From contig NZ_CP017563.2 in NCBI RefSeq assembly GCF_001865575.2, positions 868,001-932,000 on the forward strand: a stretch of DNA of 64,000 nucleotides, in the 5' to 3' direction. Positions 27,873 through 36,738 of this stretch are shown piece by piece. The notes under the pieces are model-generated. The model had not been told where the DNA came from. It searched no databases and saw only the letters and a list, made by a program, of their open reading frames with translations. The DNA comes from Paraburkholderia sprentiae WSM5005. Lineage in GTDB: Bacteria; Pseudomonadota; Gammaproteobacteria; Burkholderiales; Burkholderiaceae. A program made the position numbers and the translations under genes. Each line of letters starts with the position of its first letter. The first letter of the stretch is position 1.

Positions 27873-28201
27873 TTACTCGTATTCGAGCTTGCGCAGCAGG
27901 GCCGCATAGTGCTTCTTCAGGCGTAGCGCCTCCGCCAGCGTCTCCATAGGCCGGCCGCTTTGCGCGCGGGGGGCGCGCCGCCGGGTTCGTCGAATGCAAC
28001 AACGGTGTCGTGCCGTGCTTCGTCGATGCGGCAGCGACGCAGCCAAGATTGGCGCAACTGCGACGGCTCAGGTACGGGACAAGCGGCGAATGCGATATTC
28101 GTGAATCGCAAATAATTGCGACGGGTGGCGCGGTAGCGAGCGCGGGCAAGGCTCAGCGATAAGCGGCCGGCGCGAAGCACCTGCTCGTGTAGACGCCCCA
28201 A
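27873..28201 (-). pseudogene. Possible frameshifted remnant upstream of the lipase module
   Basis: On the minus strand an open frame from 28201 has a plausible N-terminus (MGRLHEQVLRAGRLSLSLAR) but ends after an Arg-rich stretch at about 27917. The last 24 codons, METLAEALRLKKHYAALLRK then LEYE and a stop at 27873, lie in a different frame and look like a real protein end (basic amphipathic helix). This suggests a single frameshift near 27940. The family is not recognised. The short 24-codon piece could also be an independent peptide. Confidence 0.3.
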
Positions 28202-28376
28202 GACAAGCCCAGGTAGACGTGCGGATCGGAGATAGCCTAATCGCGCAGGCGCCGGTCGGCTCGACAGTTAGTTGCTTTTCAGGTCTGTCTGCCGGGTCGC
28301 CCTATTTCCGGCGCCGCGCGCCGATATACTCCTCTGACTCCTGATCGTCTTTCAGCCACGGGCCGCCACTCAGACC

Positions 28377-29282
28377 ATGAAAGCAATGGACCTCGAACAG
28401 CGCATCCTCAAACAATCGCTGCTTTGCACCGTGATGATCGCCGGACTCGGCATCGCGGTCGGGATTCTGAGCGGCTCGCTGTCGATCATCTTCGACGGCA
28501 TGTTCTCCGCGCTCGACGCCGCGATGTGCAGCCTGTCGCTCCTCGTCACCCGCCTGCTGCGGCAGGAGAGCAGTCGACGCTTTCAGCACGGCTTCTGGCA
28601 CATCGAGCCGCTCGTGCTGGTGTTCAACGGCAGCCTGCTGTCGGTGCTGTGCTTTTACGCATTCATCAACGCGGTCAAAGGCCTGCTCGACGGCGGCCAC
28701 GAGCTCGAGTTCGGCTGGGGCGTCTTCTACGCAGTGGTGGTTGCGGCGTTCTGCTTCGTCATGTTCTTGCGCGAGCGGCGCGTGAATCGCGCGATCGACT
28801 CCGAACTGATCGGGCTCGACATCAAAAGCTGGCTGATGTCGACGTGCGTCAGCGCGGCGCTGCTGCTGGCTTTTTCGATGGCATGGCTGCTCGAACGAAT
28901 CGGGCACGGTCACCTGACGCCGTACATCGACCCCGGCGTCCTCGCATTGCTGACGCTCGTCCTGATCGCGATGCCGATCGGAACCGTGATCGGCGCGGTG
29001 AAGGAAGTGTTGCTCATCACGCCGCCGGATCTCGAGCACGAGCTACGCGACCTGATGCGGCAACTGACCGCCGACTATGGCTTCGTCAAGCACTCGCACT
29101 ACGCGACGCGCGTCGGCCGCGGCCTGTTTGTCGAGGTGCATATCGTGTTACCCGAGGCGATGGAGCACGCCGGCGTGCGTCAGTTCGATCAGATTCGCGA
29201 CAGGATCTCGCGCGCGATCGGCGAATCGGGCCCGGACCGCTGGCTGACGGTGGCGTTCACGCGCGATCCGCGCTGGTTGTAA
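28377..29282 (+). CDS. Cation diffusion facilitator family transporter
   Basis: 301 residues with six predicted membrane helices, e.g. SLLCTVMIAGLGIAVGILSG, LLLAFSMAWLLERIGHG and VLALLTLVLIAMPIGTVIGA. The segments SIIFDGMFSALDAAMCSL and DIKSWLMSTCVSAALL match helices 2 and 5 of CDF proteins, which normally hold the metal-binding Asp/His pair. The C-terminal cytosolic domain (DYGFVKHSHYATRVGRGLFV) is the CDF ferredoxin-like module. Efflux of zinc, iron or a similar divalent cation is expected; the metal cannot be told. It is monocistronic and convergent with the small gene at 29357. Confidence 0.85.
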   Translation: MKAMDLEQRILKQSLLCTVMIAGLGIAVGILSGSLSIIFDGMFSALDAAMCSLSLLVTRLLRQESSRRFQHGFWHIEPLVLVFNGSLLSVLCFYAFINAVKGLLDGGHELEFGWGVFYAVVVAAFCFVMFLRERRVNRAIDSELIGLDIKSWLMSTCVSAALLLAFSMAWLLERIGHGHLTPYIDPGVLALLTLVLIAMPIGTVIGAVKEVLLITPPDLEHELRDLMRQLTADYGFVKHSHYATRVGRGLFVEVHIVLPEAMEHAGVRQFDQIRDRISRAIGESGPDRWLTVAFTRDPRWL

Positions 29283-29356
29283 CGACGTGCTGCTGGCGCG
29301 CTCTTGGGCGCATGGTCTGAACGCCGAGCCGCAAGGGGAATCGATGTCCTACGCGG

Positions 29357-29629
29357 TTAGTCCCCAAACGGGTTGTCGGTGCCTTTCACTTCGGTACTGA
29401 GGTTGTATTCCGCGCGCACGGCCTTGAGTACGCCCTCGATGTCGCGCTCGAAGCCGACCGCATTGCCAAAGTGGGTCATGTTCCAGTTGCAGCCGGTCTT
29501 GTCAGCCTCTTGCAACTGCGGCCGCGGCACACGAATCTTCACGCCATCCTCGACGATTTCCTGCAGTCGGTGGATGCGCCTATTGACCTCCTGCTGCAGC
29601 TGCGAGGCATTGAGCGTCTTGCGTATCAT
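29357..29629 (-). CDS. Conserved hypothetical small protein
   Basis: 90 residues from ATG 29629, chosen because GGGAGA lies directly upstream; the longer frame to 29851 is not family-like. It has an N-terminal coiled region LNASQLQQEVNRRIHRLQEI with several charged residues. The middle has IRVPRPQLQEADKTGCNWNM, and the C-terminus has GFERDIEGVLKAVRAEYNLS. I do not recognise a characterised family; similar short proteins occur in Burkholderiaceae without function. Confidence 0.7.
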   Translation of the reverse strand: MIRKTLNASQLQQEVNRRIHRLQEIVEDGVKIRVPRPQLQEADKTGCNWNMTHFGNAVGFERDIEGVLKAVRAEYNLSTEVKGTDNPFGD

Positions 29630-29911
29630 GCTGGTCTCCCTGCGGGTTGCTCGAGCCGAAATAATTGCGAAGAAAAACCGAAAGTTGCGGGTATCGAACT
29701 GGCTGTTCCATGAGAGTTTATCGTCGCATAGCCGCCAGCCAAAGTGGCGCAGTGCACCAGCCACAAGTTCGACTGCGCTTGTGATGACGCTAGCTGAATG
29801 TCGCTTTTGATCGTGCAGCGGGTGACGAGCGGTTCGCTCGCCCCGCTGCATGTTTCGACGAATACGTGGCTTGAGACGGAACCAGGCGGAGGCGCCTGTA
29901 TCAGCTACCGC

Positions 29912-30358
29912 TCAGTCCGGAATTTCCGGCTCGACCAGCTTCGCCAGTTGCGCGAGCGACTCCTGCCAGCCGAGGTAACACATCTCGACCGGAATCATCT
30001 CCGGGATCCCCTCCTGCACGATGCTCAGTTCGGTTCCACACGACACCTGCCGCAACGAAACGGTCGTATGCATCTGACCGGGCAGATTCGGATCGTCGAA
30101 TTGATCCGTGTAGCGGATCTTGTCGAACGGCACCAGTTCGACGTACTCGCCGCCGAACGAGTGACCCTTCCCCGAGCCAAAGTTATGAAACGACATCCTG
30201 TAGCTGCCGCCGACGCGCGCATCCATCTGATGCACCTCGCAAGTGAAACCATACGGCGGCAGCCATTTCGCCATCGCAGCAGGTTCGAGAAACGCGCGAT
30301 ATACACGCTCGGGTGTCGTGCGCAAAACGCGGTGGAATTTGACGGTTCCGGTAGCCAT
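29912..30358 (-). CDS. SRPBCC (AHSA1/START-like) domain protein
   Basis: 148 residues. The N-terminus VKFHRVLRTTPERVYRAFLE and the segment AMAKWLPPYGFTCEVHQMDA match the AHSA1-like SRPBCC family, which forms a hydrophobic ligand-binding pocket. Further elements are GGSYRMSFHNFGSGKGHSFGGEYVELVPF and the C-terminal PVEMCYLGWQESLAQLAKLV. The ligand is unknown. It lies alone between the small conserved gene and the divergent dehalogenase gene. Confidence 0.85.
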   Translation of the reverse strand: MATGTVKFHRVLRTTPERVYRAFLEPAAMAKWLPPYGFTCEVHQMDARVGGSYRMSFHNFGSGKGHSFGGEYVELVPFDKIRYTDQFDDPNLPGQMHTTVSLRQVSCGTELSIVQEGIPEMIPVEMCYLGWQESLAQLAKLVEPEIPD

Positions 30359-30647
30359 GATGAGTGCACCTTTCACTAGAGGGGTTGAACATACTGTCAC
30401 GACGCGCCCGCGTTGCGGGAATCGACGCGCATGAGACCAGGCAAAACCCGTAGACGGTATCACCGCGAGCCGTCGCTGCTGCTGCTTTTCCTTGTGGGAA
30501 CGCGGTAGACGTACGATGCATTCCCCGTTGTATCGACCGCGTCCGCCGCCGCTTCGAGCCCATCCACCGATCTCCACCATCCATATCAACGCGGGCTGAC
30601 TTTTCGCCTAACATGAATTGTTCTCGCAACAGCGATAAAGGAAAGAC

Positions 30648-31382
30648 ATGGGCATCGACCCGACGAATCCAACCGGCATCAAAGCTTTCGTCTTCGATGT
30701 GTTCGGAACCGTGGTCGACTGGCGCAGCGGTGTCGCGCGCGAAGCACAGCCGTTTCTGAACCGGCATGCGCCGGATCTCGACGTGTCCGAATTCGTGGAT
30801 GCATGGCGTCGCGAGTATTCGCCCGCAATGGAAGAAGTGCGCAGCGGACGCAGGCCCTATGTACGGCTCGACGTACTGCACCGCGAAAACCTCGTCAAAG
30901 TGCTCGCGCATTTCGGCATTGCCGGCGCTTGCGAGCCCGAGATCGATGAGCTGAACCTCGCCTGGCATCGTCTGGACCCGTGGCCTGATGCCGTCGACGC
31001 TTTGCATCGACTGAAGCGGCGCTTCATCATTGCACCGCTCTCGAATGGGAACATTCGCCTGATGGTGGACATCGCAAAGCGTGGCGGTTTGCCGTGGGAT
31101 GCCGTTCTCGGTGCGGAGGTCGTCCGCGCTTACAAGCCCTCGCCACGGGTCTATAGCGAAACGGCGGAGATTCTCGCCATCGCGCCGCGCGAACTATGCC
31201 TGGTTGCCGCACATAACAACGATCTCGCCGCCGCCCGACGCGTCGGCCTGAGCACCGCTTTCGTGCGGCGGCCAACGGAGCATGGTCCCCATCAGACGAG
31301 CGATCTGAAGGCGGACGAGGCGTGGGACTTTGTCGTCGACGACCTGCACGAACTCGCGACGCAACTAGGCTGCGCGCGCTGA
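30648..31382 (+). CDS. Haloacid dehalogenase, type II
   Basis: 244 residues. The HAD nucleophile motif is FVFDVFGTVVDWRSG (Asp followed by VFGT), motif II is PLSNGN and the Lys motif is AYKPSPRVYSE. These fit L-2-haloacid dehalogenase (DhlB/DehII), which hydrolyses 2-haloalkanoates. The catalytic Arg of that family is plausible in the cap region RRPYVRL. AAAGGAAAGAC precedes the ATG. The 3' end overlaps the nudK-like gene tail to tail by 18 bases. Confidence 0.85.
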   Translation: MGIDPTNPTGIKAFVFDVFGTVVDWRSGVAREAQPFLNRHAPDLDVSEFVDAWRREYSPAMEEVRSGRRPYVRLDVLHRENLVKVLAHFGIAGACEPEIDELNLAWHRLDPWPDAVDALHRLKRRFIIAPLSNGNIRLMVDIAKRGGLPWDAVLGAEVVRAYKPSPRVYSETAEILAIAPRELCLVAAHNNDLAAARRVGLSTAFVRRPTEHGPHQTSDLKADEAWDFVVDDLHELATQLGCAR

Positions 31383-31964
31383 TGCAAGCCCGCGTAAAGC
31401 GACATACTGCAGCAGCATGATCGTCTTACCGTCGACGATTTCCCCTGCGTCGATCGCTCGCAACGCGGTCTGCAACGGCATTTCGACCACTTCGAGATCT
31501 TCCCCTTCGTCCTCGATGCCGCCGCCATCGTTCACCCGCATCGAAGCGTCGTATTCGCCGACATAGAAATAAAGCTTTTCGGTCACGGATCCCGGGCTCA
31601 TGTAGGCCTCGAAAATCTTGTGGACCTGACCGACGCGATACCCTGTTTCCTCCTCGACTTCGAGCCGGATACGTTCTTCCGGTGAAGCGTTGTCGAGCAA
31701 TCCGCCCGGCGCTTCGATCATCATCCCGTCGTGACCGTTCACGAACGCCGGCATGCGGAATTGCCGCGTGAGTATCACGTTGCCGGTGCGTGGACTGTGC
31801 AGCAGGATCGTGGCGCCGTTGCCGCGATCGTAGGTCTCGCGATTCTGGCGCTGCCATGTGCCGTCGCGGCGCAGGAAGTCGAAGGTTACCTTCTTCAGCG
31901 TGTACCAGTCGTCCGATAGCAAAGTCGTACCGACGATGCGAACCCGGTCTTTCGTTGCAGTCAT
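31365..31964 (-). CDS. nudK: NUDIX hydrolase, NudK/GDP-mannose pyrophosphatase-like
   Basis: 199 residues. The Nudix box is GGLLDNASPEERIRLEVEEE followed by TGYR. The start MTATKDRVRIVGTTLLSDDW is supported by AGGAG in front of ATG 31964. NudK-type enzymes hydrolyse nucleotide sugars such as GDP-mannose or related pyrophosphates. The order after the box (VTEKLYFYVGEYDASMRVND) fits the ADP-ribose/GDP-mannose branch. The gene is divergent from the DeoR regulator. Confidence 0.85.
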   Translation of the reverse strand: MTATKDRVRIVGTTLLSDDWYTLKKVTFDFLRRDGTWQRQNRETYDRGNGATILLHSPRTGNVILTRQFRMPAFVNGHDGMMIEAPGGLLDNASPEERIRLEVEEETGYRVGQVHKIFEAYMSPGSVTEKLYFYVGEYDASMRVNDGGGIEDEGEDLEVVEMPLQTALRAIDAGEIVDGKTIMLLQYVALRGLASARAA

Positions 31965-32001
31965 GGCGGCTCCTGTCGACCATCGAGAATGATTCATGGT
32001 A

Positions 32002-32038
32002 TCGTGCACTTTCGTGCAATTTCAAGAGATTTCGTGCA
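32002..32038. promoter_or_regulatory. Three phased TCGTGCA repeats in front of deoR
   Basis: TCGTGCA occurs at 32002-32008, 32012-32018 and 32032-32038, with start spacings of 10 and 20 bases, so all copies face the same side of the helix. The array ends six bases before the regulator's start. DeoR-family repressors typically bind short phased repeats, so autoregulation is likely; the divergent nudK-like promoter may be affected as well. Confidence 0.65.
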
Positions 32039-32043
32039 ACGCA

Positions 32044-32799
32044 ATGTTGACGACCCAACGCAAGAAAGCGATTCTCGACGAACTCGCGCGCAACGGCCAG
32101 GTACTGGCCGGCGAGCTGAGCGCGGCGTTCGGTGTGTCGGAAGATACGATCCGCCGCGATTTGCGCGAGCTGGCGGCAGAGGGGCGGCTGCAACGGGTCC
32201 ACGGCGGTGCGTTGCCCGCATCTGCCGCGCTCGCGTCATTCGAGCAGCGTCAGGACATCGAGACGCTCGCGAAGCGGCGCATCGCGCGGCGAGCAGTCGA
32301 GATGATTGCGCCGGGGCAAACCGTGATCGTCGACGGCGGCACCACGTCGGCGCTACTGGTCCAGGAACTGCCGCCCGATTTGCACGCGACCATCGTCACG
32401 CATAGTCCGAGCGTCGCCACGGCGCTTGCCCGGCATCCGTGTGCCGACGTGATCCTGATTGGCGGGCGGCTCTACAAACATTCGATCGTCGCGGTCGGCG
32501 CCGCGGCGATGGAAGGTATTTCACGCATCCATGCGGACCTGTACTTCATGGGTGTGACCGGCGTGCATCCGAGCGCGGGCCTGAGCACCGGCGACTTCGA
32601 GGAAGCCGCGATCAAGCGCGCGCTCGCCTCGCGCGCGGCGGAAACAGTGGTGCTGGCATCCTCGTCGAAGCTGAACGCCGCGTCGCAGTTCGTGATAGGC
32701 GACATCACGCTCGCGCAGACCATCGTGGTCGAGAAGAAGACCAGCGCGGAATTGACCAAACCGATCGAAGCGGCGGGAGTGACGGTGGTCAGGGCGTAG
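32044..32799 (+). CDS. DeoR/GlpR family transcriptional regulator
   Basis: 251 residues from ATG 32044 (MLTTQRKKAILDELARNGQV). The longer frame is excluded because it runs through the operator repeats. The N-terminal DeoR helix-turn-helix has VLAGELSAAFGVSEDTIRRD followed by LRELAAEGRLQRVHGG. The C-terminal sugar-phosphate-binding domain includes VIVDGGTTSALLVQELP and VILIGGRLYKHSIVAVG. The inducer would be a phosphorylated sugar or related metabolite. The direct repeats just before its start point to autoregulation. Confidence 0.92.
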   Translation: MLTTQRKKAILDELARNGQVLAGELSAAFGVSEDTIRRDLRELAAEGRLQRVHGGALPASAALASFEQRQDIETLAKRRIARRAVEMIAPGQTVIVDGGTTSALLVQELPPDLHATIVTHSPSVATALARHPCADVILIGGRLYKHSIVAVGAAAMEGISRIHADLYFMGVTGVHPSAGLSTGDFEEAAIKRALASRAAETVVLASSSKLNAASQFVIGDITLAQTIVVEKKTSAELTKPIEAAGVTVVRA

Positions 32800-32941
32800 C
32801 GGTGTGGAGGTCGCTCCCGGTCGCGCTCAATCATCCAACGGCCGATCATGCGAGTCCCGCGATTTTTCGAAGCCGCAGTTCATCCCCGCACGCCCGCTCG
32901 AACAAAGACAAAACAGACGACTTTTGGAGTGCTAGGATGAC

Positions 32942-32988
32942 GCCCGCCACCCGGCTAGTTCCGCGAAACACACCGCCGGGTGGCGGGC
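32942..32988. promoter_or_regulatory. Long perfect hairpin in the leader before the cystine-type binding protein
   Basis: GCCCGCCACCCGGC (32942-32955) and its exact reverse complement (32975-32988) form a 14-bp stem with a 19-base loop, 57 bases upstream of the gene at 33046. No T tract follows, so an ordinary intrinsic terminator is unlikely. It could be a terminator of deoR, a leader structure, or the footprint of a mobile element. Confidence 0.5.
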
Positions 32989-33045
32989 ACGATGATGAAA
33001 TCGTTGGTTGTGCAGCCTGATACTCAAGTACAGAGGAGACACTCA

Positions 33046-33846
33046 ATGAATCTTTCGAAGCTGCTTATAAGCGCGTTGGCTCTTTCTGCTCTCAGCTTTA
33101 CCGCAATCGCGGCGCATGCCGAAGATCTGCTCGACTCGGTCAAACAGGCCGGCGTCCTGAAGATCGGCCTCGAAGGCACCTACCCCCCATTCGACTCGCG
33201 CAACAAGGACGGTGAGCTGGAGGGGTTCGACGTCGATGTCGCGAAGGCCGTGGCAGCGAAGCTCGGCGTGAAGCCGGTATTTATTCCGACCGAGTGGAGC
33301 GGCATTATCGCGGCGCTGCAAAGCGGCAAATTCGACGTGATCATCAATCAGGTCACCATTACGCCGCAACGCAAGCAGATTCTTGACTTCAGTCAGCCGT
33401 ACACGTACTCGGCCGCGCAGCTGATCCAACGGGCGGACGACAAGCGCGAGTTCAAATCGCTCGACGAATTCAAAGGCGACAAGAAGATCGGCGTGACGCT
33501 CGGCACCAACTACGACCAGATGGCGCGCGCAGTGCCGGGCATCAATGTACTGACTTATCCCGGCGCGCCCGAGAAGCTGCGCGATCTCGCCGCCAAGCGT
33601 ATCGACGCGACGATCGACGACCGGCTGATGCTGCCGTACATCATCAAGAACTCGCAGTTGCCGCTGCGCACGGGCGCGGTGCTCAAAGGCGCCAATCAGG
33701 AAATGGGCATCCCCTTCCGCAAGGACAATCCGAAGTTTGCGAAAGCACTCGACGACGCGCTAACCCAACTGAAGCAGGACGGCACGCTGAAAAAGATCTC
33801 GATGCATTGGTTCGGCACGGACGTGACGCAGCCCATCGCGCAGTAA
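33046..33846 (+). CDS. fliY: Cystine/polar amino-acid ABC binding protein
   Basis: 266 residues with a signal peptide (LLISALALSALSFTAIAAHA) and AGAGGAGA before the ATG at 33046. The mature protein starts EDLLDSVKQAGVLKIGLEGT and has the family 3 solute-binding features YPPFDSRN, GFDVDVAKAVAAKLG and DVIINQVTITPQRKQ, typical of FliY/TcyJ cystine-binding proteins. The permease and ATPase genes expected next to it are absent from this window. Confidence 0.85.
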   Translation: MNLSKLLISALALSALSFTAIAAHAEDLLDSVKQAGVLKIGLEGTYPPFDSRNKDGELEGFDVDVAKAVAAKLGVKPVFIPTEWSGIIAALQSGKFDVIINQVTITPQRKQILDFSQPYTYSAAQLIQRADDKREFKSLDEFKGDKKIGVTLGTNYDQMARAVPGINVLTYPGAPEKLRDLAAKRIDATIDDRLMLPYIIKNSQLPLRTGAVLKGANQEMGIPFRKDNPKFAKALDDALTQLKQDGTLKKISMHWFGTDVTQPIAQ

Positions 33847-34208
33847 TTTTCTCGTTGTTCCCGCGTACTTGCGCCGACTTGCCGAACGGTCGACGCGGGT
33901 ACGTGGCTTGCTCGCCGAGCGATTTGTCTCCCGGAATCGCTCGCGATCAACGCTTCCATTGCTTCGAACCACGAAGCACGCGCAAATTCGCCATTGCGCC
34001 CACCGCCCTCCTTCGTTTATCACGTTTCTTTCTTCATGCTGACTGCATGCAGGATGTGCTGCCCCGCAGTTGCCTGATGCGTCGAAAGCGTGCGATGCTT
34101 TTGAAGCCATCGATCCGGCCACCTCGTGCCGGACTCGCATGTCGCCGGGAGACGGCATCGAATGGCGTGCGATGAGACCAGTGAAATGCCCACAACCTTG
34201 GAGGCATC
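33847..34208. other. Intergenic stretch before treA
   Basis: No gene is supported. The right end holds the Shine-Dalgarno TTGGAGGCATC before treA. I saw no clear promoter or repeat. Confidence 0.4.
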
Positions 34209-35882
34209 ATGAACATTCAGTCACTGTCTCGCACCGGCACCGCATCAAACGCGCATCTTTCTGTCTGCACAAACAACTACTTCGTGCCGCGACGTTCGCC
34301 GATCGCGATCGGCGTCGCATGCATCGCCACATTCGTGTTCGCGTCCGCGAGCTGTCTGGCCGATACCCAGGTGGGCGCCGCGCTGCCGCCCGCGCCCGAC
34401 ATTCTGTACGGCGATCTGTTCGTTGCCGTGCAAACCGCGCAGATCTTCGCCGACCAGAAGACGTTCGTCGACGCGACGCCGAATGGCAGTCCCGCCGCGA
34501 TCGTGCAGGCGTACGAAACGCAGAAGAATCAGTCCAGCTTTTCGCTGCAGAAATTCGTCAGCCAGTACTTCACACCGCCGCCCGATCAGAGCATCACGCC
34601 GCCGCCGAACCAGAGTCTGCGCGAGCACATCGACTGGCTCTGGACCGGCCTCACTCGCACGACGACGAGCGCGCCCGACTACAGCTCGCTGATCCCGATG
34701 CCCAAACCGTACGTCGTGCCGGGCGGCCGCTTTCGCGAAGGCTACTACTGGGATACCTATTTCACGATGCTGGGGCTGCAGGAGTCCGGACGCGAAGATC
34801 TCGTCGACAATATGCTCGACAACTTCGCGTATATGATCGACACGTTCGGCCATATTCCGAACGGCAATCGCACGTACTATCTGAGCCGCTCGCAGCCGCC
34901 GTTCTACTCGTATATGGTCGAGCTCGCGGCGCAAAAGGAAGGCAATAAGGTTTATCAGAAGTACCTGCCCGAGCTGCGCAAAGAGTACGCGTACTGGATG
35001 CAGGGCTCGACCAGCACGCCGCGCGGCGGCGCGACGCGCAATGTGGTCGTGCTCAAAGATGGCACGGTGCTGAACCGCTACTGGGACGAACTCGACACGC
35101 CGCGCGACGAGTCGTATCTGGAGGACGTGCAGACCGCACAAGCGAGCGGCCGGCCGGCCAACGAGATCTACCGCGATCTGCGCGCGACCGCCGAAAGCGG
35201 CTGGGATTTCAGCTCGCGCTGGTTCGGCGACAACCAGACGCTCGCCACGGTGCGCACGACATCGATCATCCCCGTCGATCTGAACAGCCTGATGTTCCAT
35301 CTCGAGACGACGATCGCACGCGGCTGCTCGGAGACACGCGACTTCCGTTGCGTCGCGCAGTTCATCGGCTACGCGGCGCGGCGCGCGGAAGGCATCAACC
35401 GGTATCTATGGAATCGCAACGGCTATTACGGCGACTACGACTGGCAACTCGGCAAGGCACGCGATAACCAGACACCGGCGATGCTGTACCCGTTGATGGC
35501 CGGCGTGGCGTGGCCCGATCGCGCGTGGAAGACCGCGCAGACCGTGCAGAACGTGCTGCTCAAGCAGGGTGGCCTCGCGACCTCGACCTATAACACCACG
35601 CAGCAATGGGACGCGCCGAACGGCTGGGCGCCGTTGCACTGGATCGCGATTCAGGGTCTCAAGCGCTACGGTCGCGCCGACCTCGCGCAGCCGATCGGTA
35701 CGCGCTTTCTCGCGGACGTCGAGAACGTCTACAACACGCAGCAGAAGCTCGTCGAGAAGTACGTGGTCGAAGGCGCGGGAGAAGGCGGCGGCGGAGGTGG
35801 TGAGTATCCGCTGCAGGATGGCTTCGGGTGGACTAATGGCGTAACGTTGATGCTGCTCAATCTGTATGGCCATGGGCAGTGA
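34209..35882 (+). CDS. treA: Periplasmic trehalase (GH37)
   Basis: 557 residues. The first trehalase signature [15 protein letters not shown] and the second [13 protein letters not shown] are both present, and a Gly-rich segment followed by [14 protein letters not shown] is typical of the C-terminus. A long N-terminus with a hydrophobic stretch ([18 protein letters not shown]) suggests export, the usual case for TreA. The enzyme splits alpha,alpha-trehalose into two glucoses. It is monocistronic or transcribed with the DUF2784 gene 62 bases downstream. Confidence 0.95.
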   Translation: MNIQSLSRTGTASNAHLSVCTNNYFVPRRSPIAIGVACIATFVFASASCLADTQVGAALPPAPDILYGDLFVAVQTAQIFADQKTFVDATPNGSPAAIVQAYETQKNQSSFSLQKFVSQYFTPPPDQSITPPPNQSLREHIDWLWTGLTRTTTSAPDYSSLIPMPKPYVVPGGRFREGYYWDTYFTMLGLQESGREDLVDNMLDNFAYMIDTFGHIPNGNRTYYLSRSQPPFYSYMVELAAQKEGNKVYQKYLPELRKEYAYWMQGSTSTPRGGATRNVVVLKDGTVLNRYWDELDTPRDESYLEDVQTAQASGRPANEIYRDLRATAESGWDFSSRWFGDNQTLATVRTTSIIPVDLNSLMFHLETTIARGCSETRDFRCVAQFIGYAARRAEGINRYLWNRNGYYGDYDWQLGKARDNQTPAMLYPLMAGVAWPDRAWKTAQTVQNVLLKQGGLATSTYNTTQQWDAPNGWAPLHWIAIQGLKRYGRADLAQPIGTRFLADVENVYNTQQKLVEKYVVEGAGEGGGGGGEYPLQDGFGWTNGVTLMLLNLYGHGQ

Positions 35883-35944
35883 GTCGTCTCCGCCAGTTGA
35901 GATCCGAGCGACGTCGTCTCGAGAATCGTGGTAGTGGAAGCAGC

Positions 35945-36316
35945 ATGGTCTGGCTCGCCAATAGTGTCCTCGTGCTACACGCGCTGATCGTGCTGTTTAT
36001 CGTCGGCGGACTATTCGCGGTCTGGATCGCCCACGGTTTGCGACTCGCGTGGGCGCGCAATCGCACATTCCGGACCGCGCACCTTCTCGCCATCGGCGTC
36101 GTGGCGATCCTTGCGGTGCTCGACGTGCCGTGCCCGTTGACGGTACTCGAGGACTATCTGCGCACGGGTACGGCCGGCCCCCAAGGCTTCGTACAGCGCT
36201 GGGTTAGCGCCTGGCTGTTCTACGACTTTCCGGGCTGGGTATTCGTGCTCGCGTACGTCGCGTTCCTGCTCGCAGTGATTCTCACCTGGTACCGGATTCG
36301 CCCGCGATCCGGTTGA
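35945..36316 (+). CDS. DUF2784 family membrane protein
   Basis: 123 residues from ATG 35945. Four predicted membrane helices: LANSVLVLHALIVLFIVGGL, AHLLAIGVVAILAVLDVPCP, a shorter SAWLFYDFP segment, and VFVLAYVAFLLAVILTWYRI. The motif VPCPLTVLEDYLR is characteristic of DUF2784. The function is unknown. It lies directly after treA. Confidence 0.9.
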   Translation: MVWLANSVLVLHALIVLFIVGGLFAVWIAHGLRLAWARNRTFRTAHLLAIGVVAILAVLDVPCPLTVLEDYLRTGTAGPQGFVQRWVSAWLFYDFPGWVFVLAYVAFLLAVILTWYRIRPRSG

Positions 36317-36738
36317 TTTTTTTATCTATCCACGGTGCATTATCGCCGGTTAAATTTGCCATTTAATTATATTTTCAAGCGCAAATAATTCCGACAACGG
36401 AACTGAGAATTCCTGCAGATAATCACTGCCTGGTCCCTTGACAGACCTTGTTTCACAGCCTATTTTCAGTCTTGCTGTAAGCATCGGAAAGATTCAATCT
36501 TGAAAATTTTCTTGAAATGTCGAGATAAATCGACAGGGAATTCCGTTGGCCATTCAACCCACAATTGCAGAAAGCAAATAGAAATATAAACGCAAGTCGT
36601 TTGAATTAGTGATTTTGGGAAAAGCTGTCCATGCAACCGCTGCGTGCCTCCGAGTGCGGTGCGGGTTATTCGATCTCCAACGCGCGCGACCGGCGAAAAG
36701 CGGCCTTTGTGTAGCGGTATCACTCACCAGGGAACGAG
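36317..36738. other. AT-rich intergenic stretch
   Basis: This part is visibly richer in A and T than the flanks, including GCCATTTAATTATATTTTC near 36360 and the palindrome-like AAAATTTTC near 36500. No gene is supported. It probably contains the promoter for the peptidase gene at 36739 and may be a horizontally acquired or H-NS-bound patch. Confidence 0.45.
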
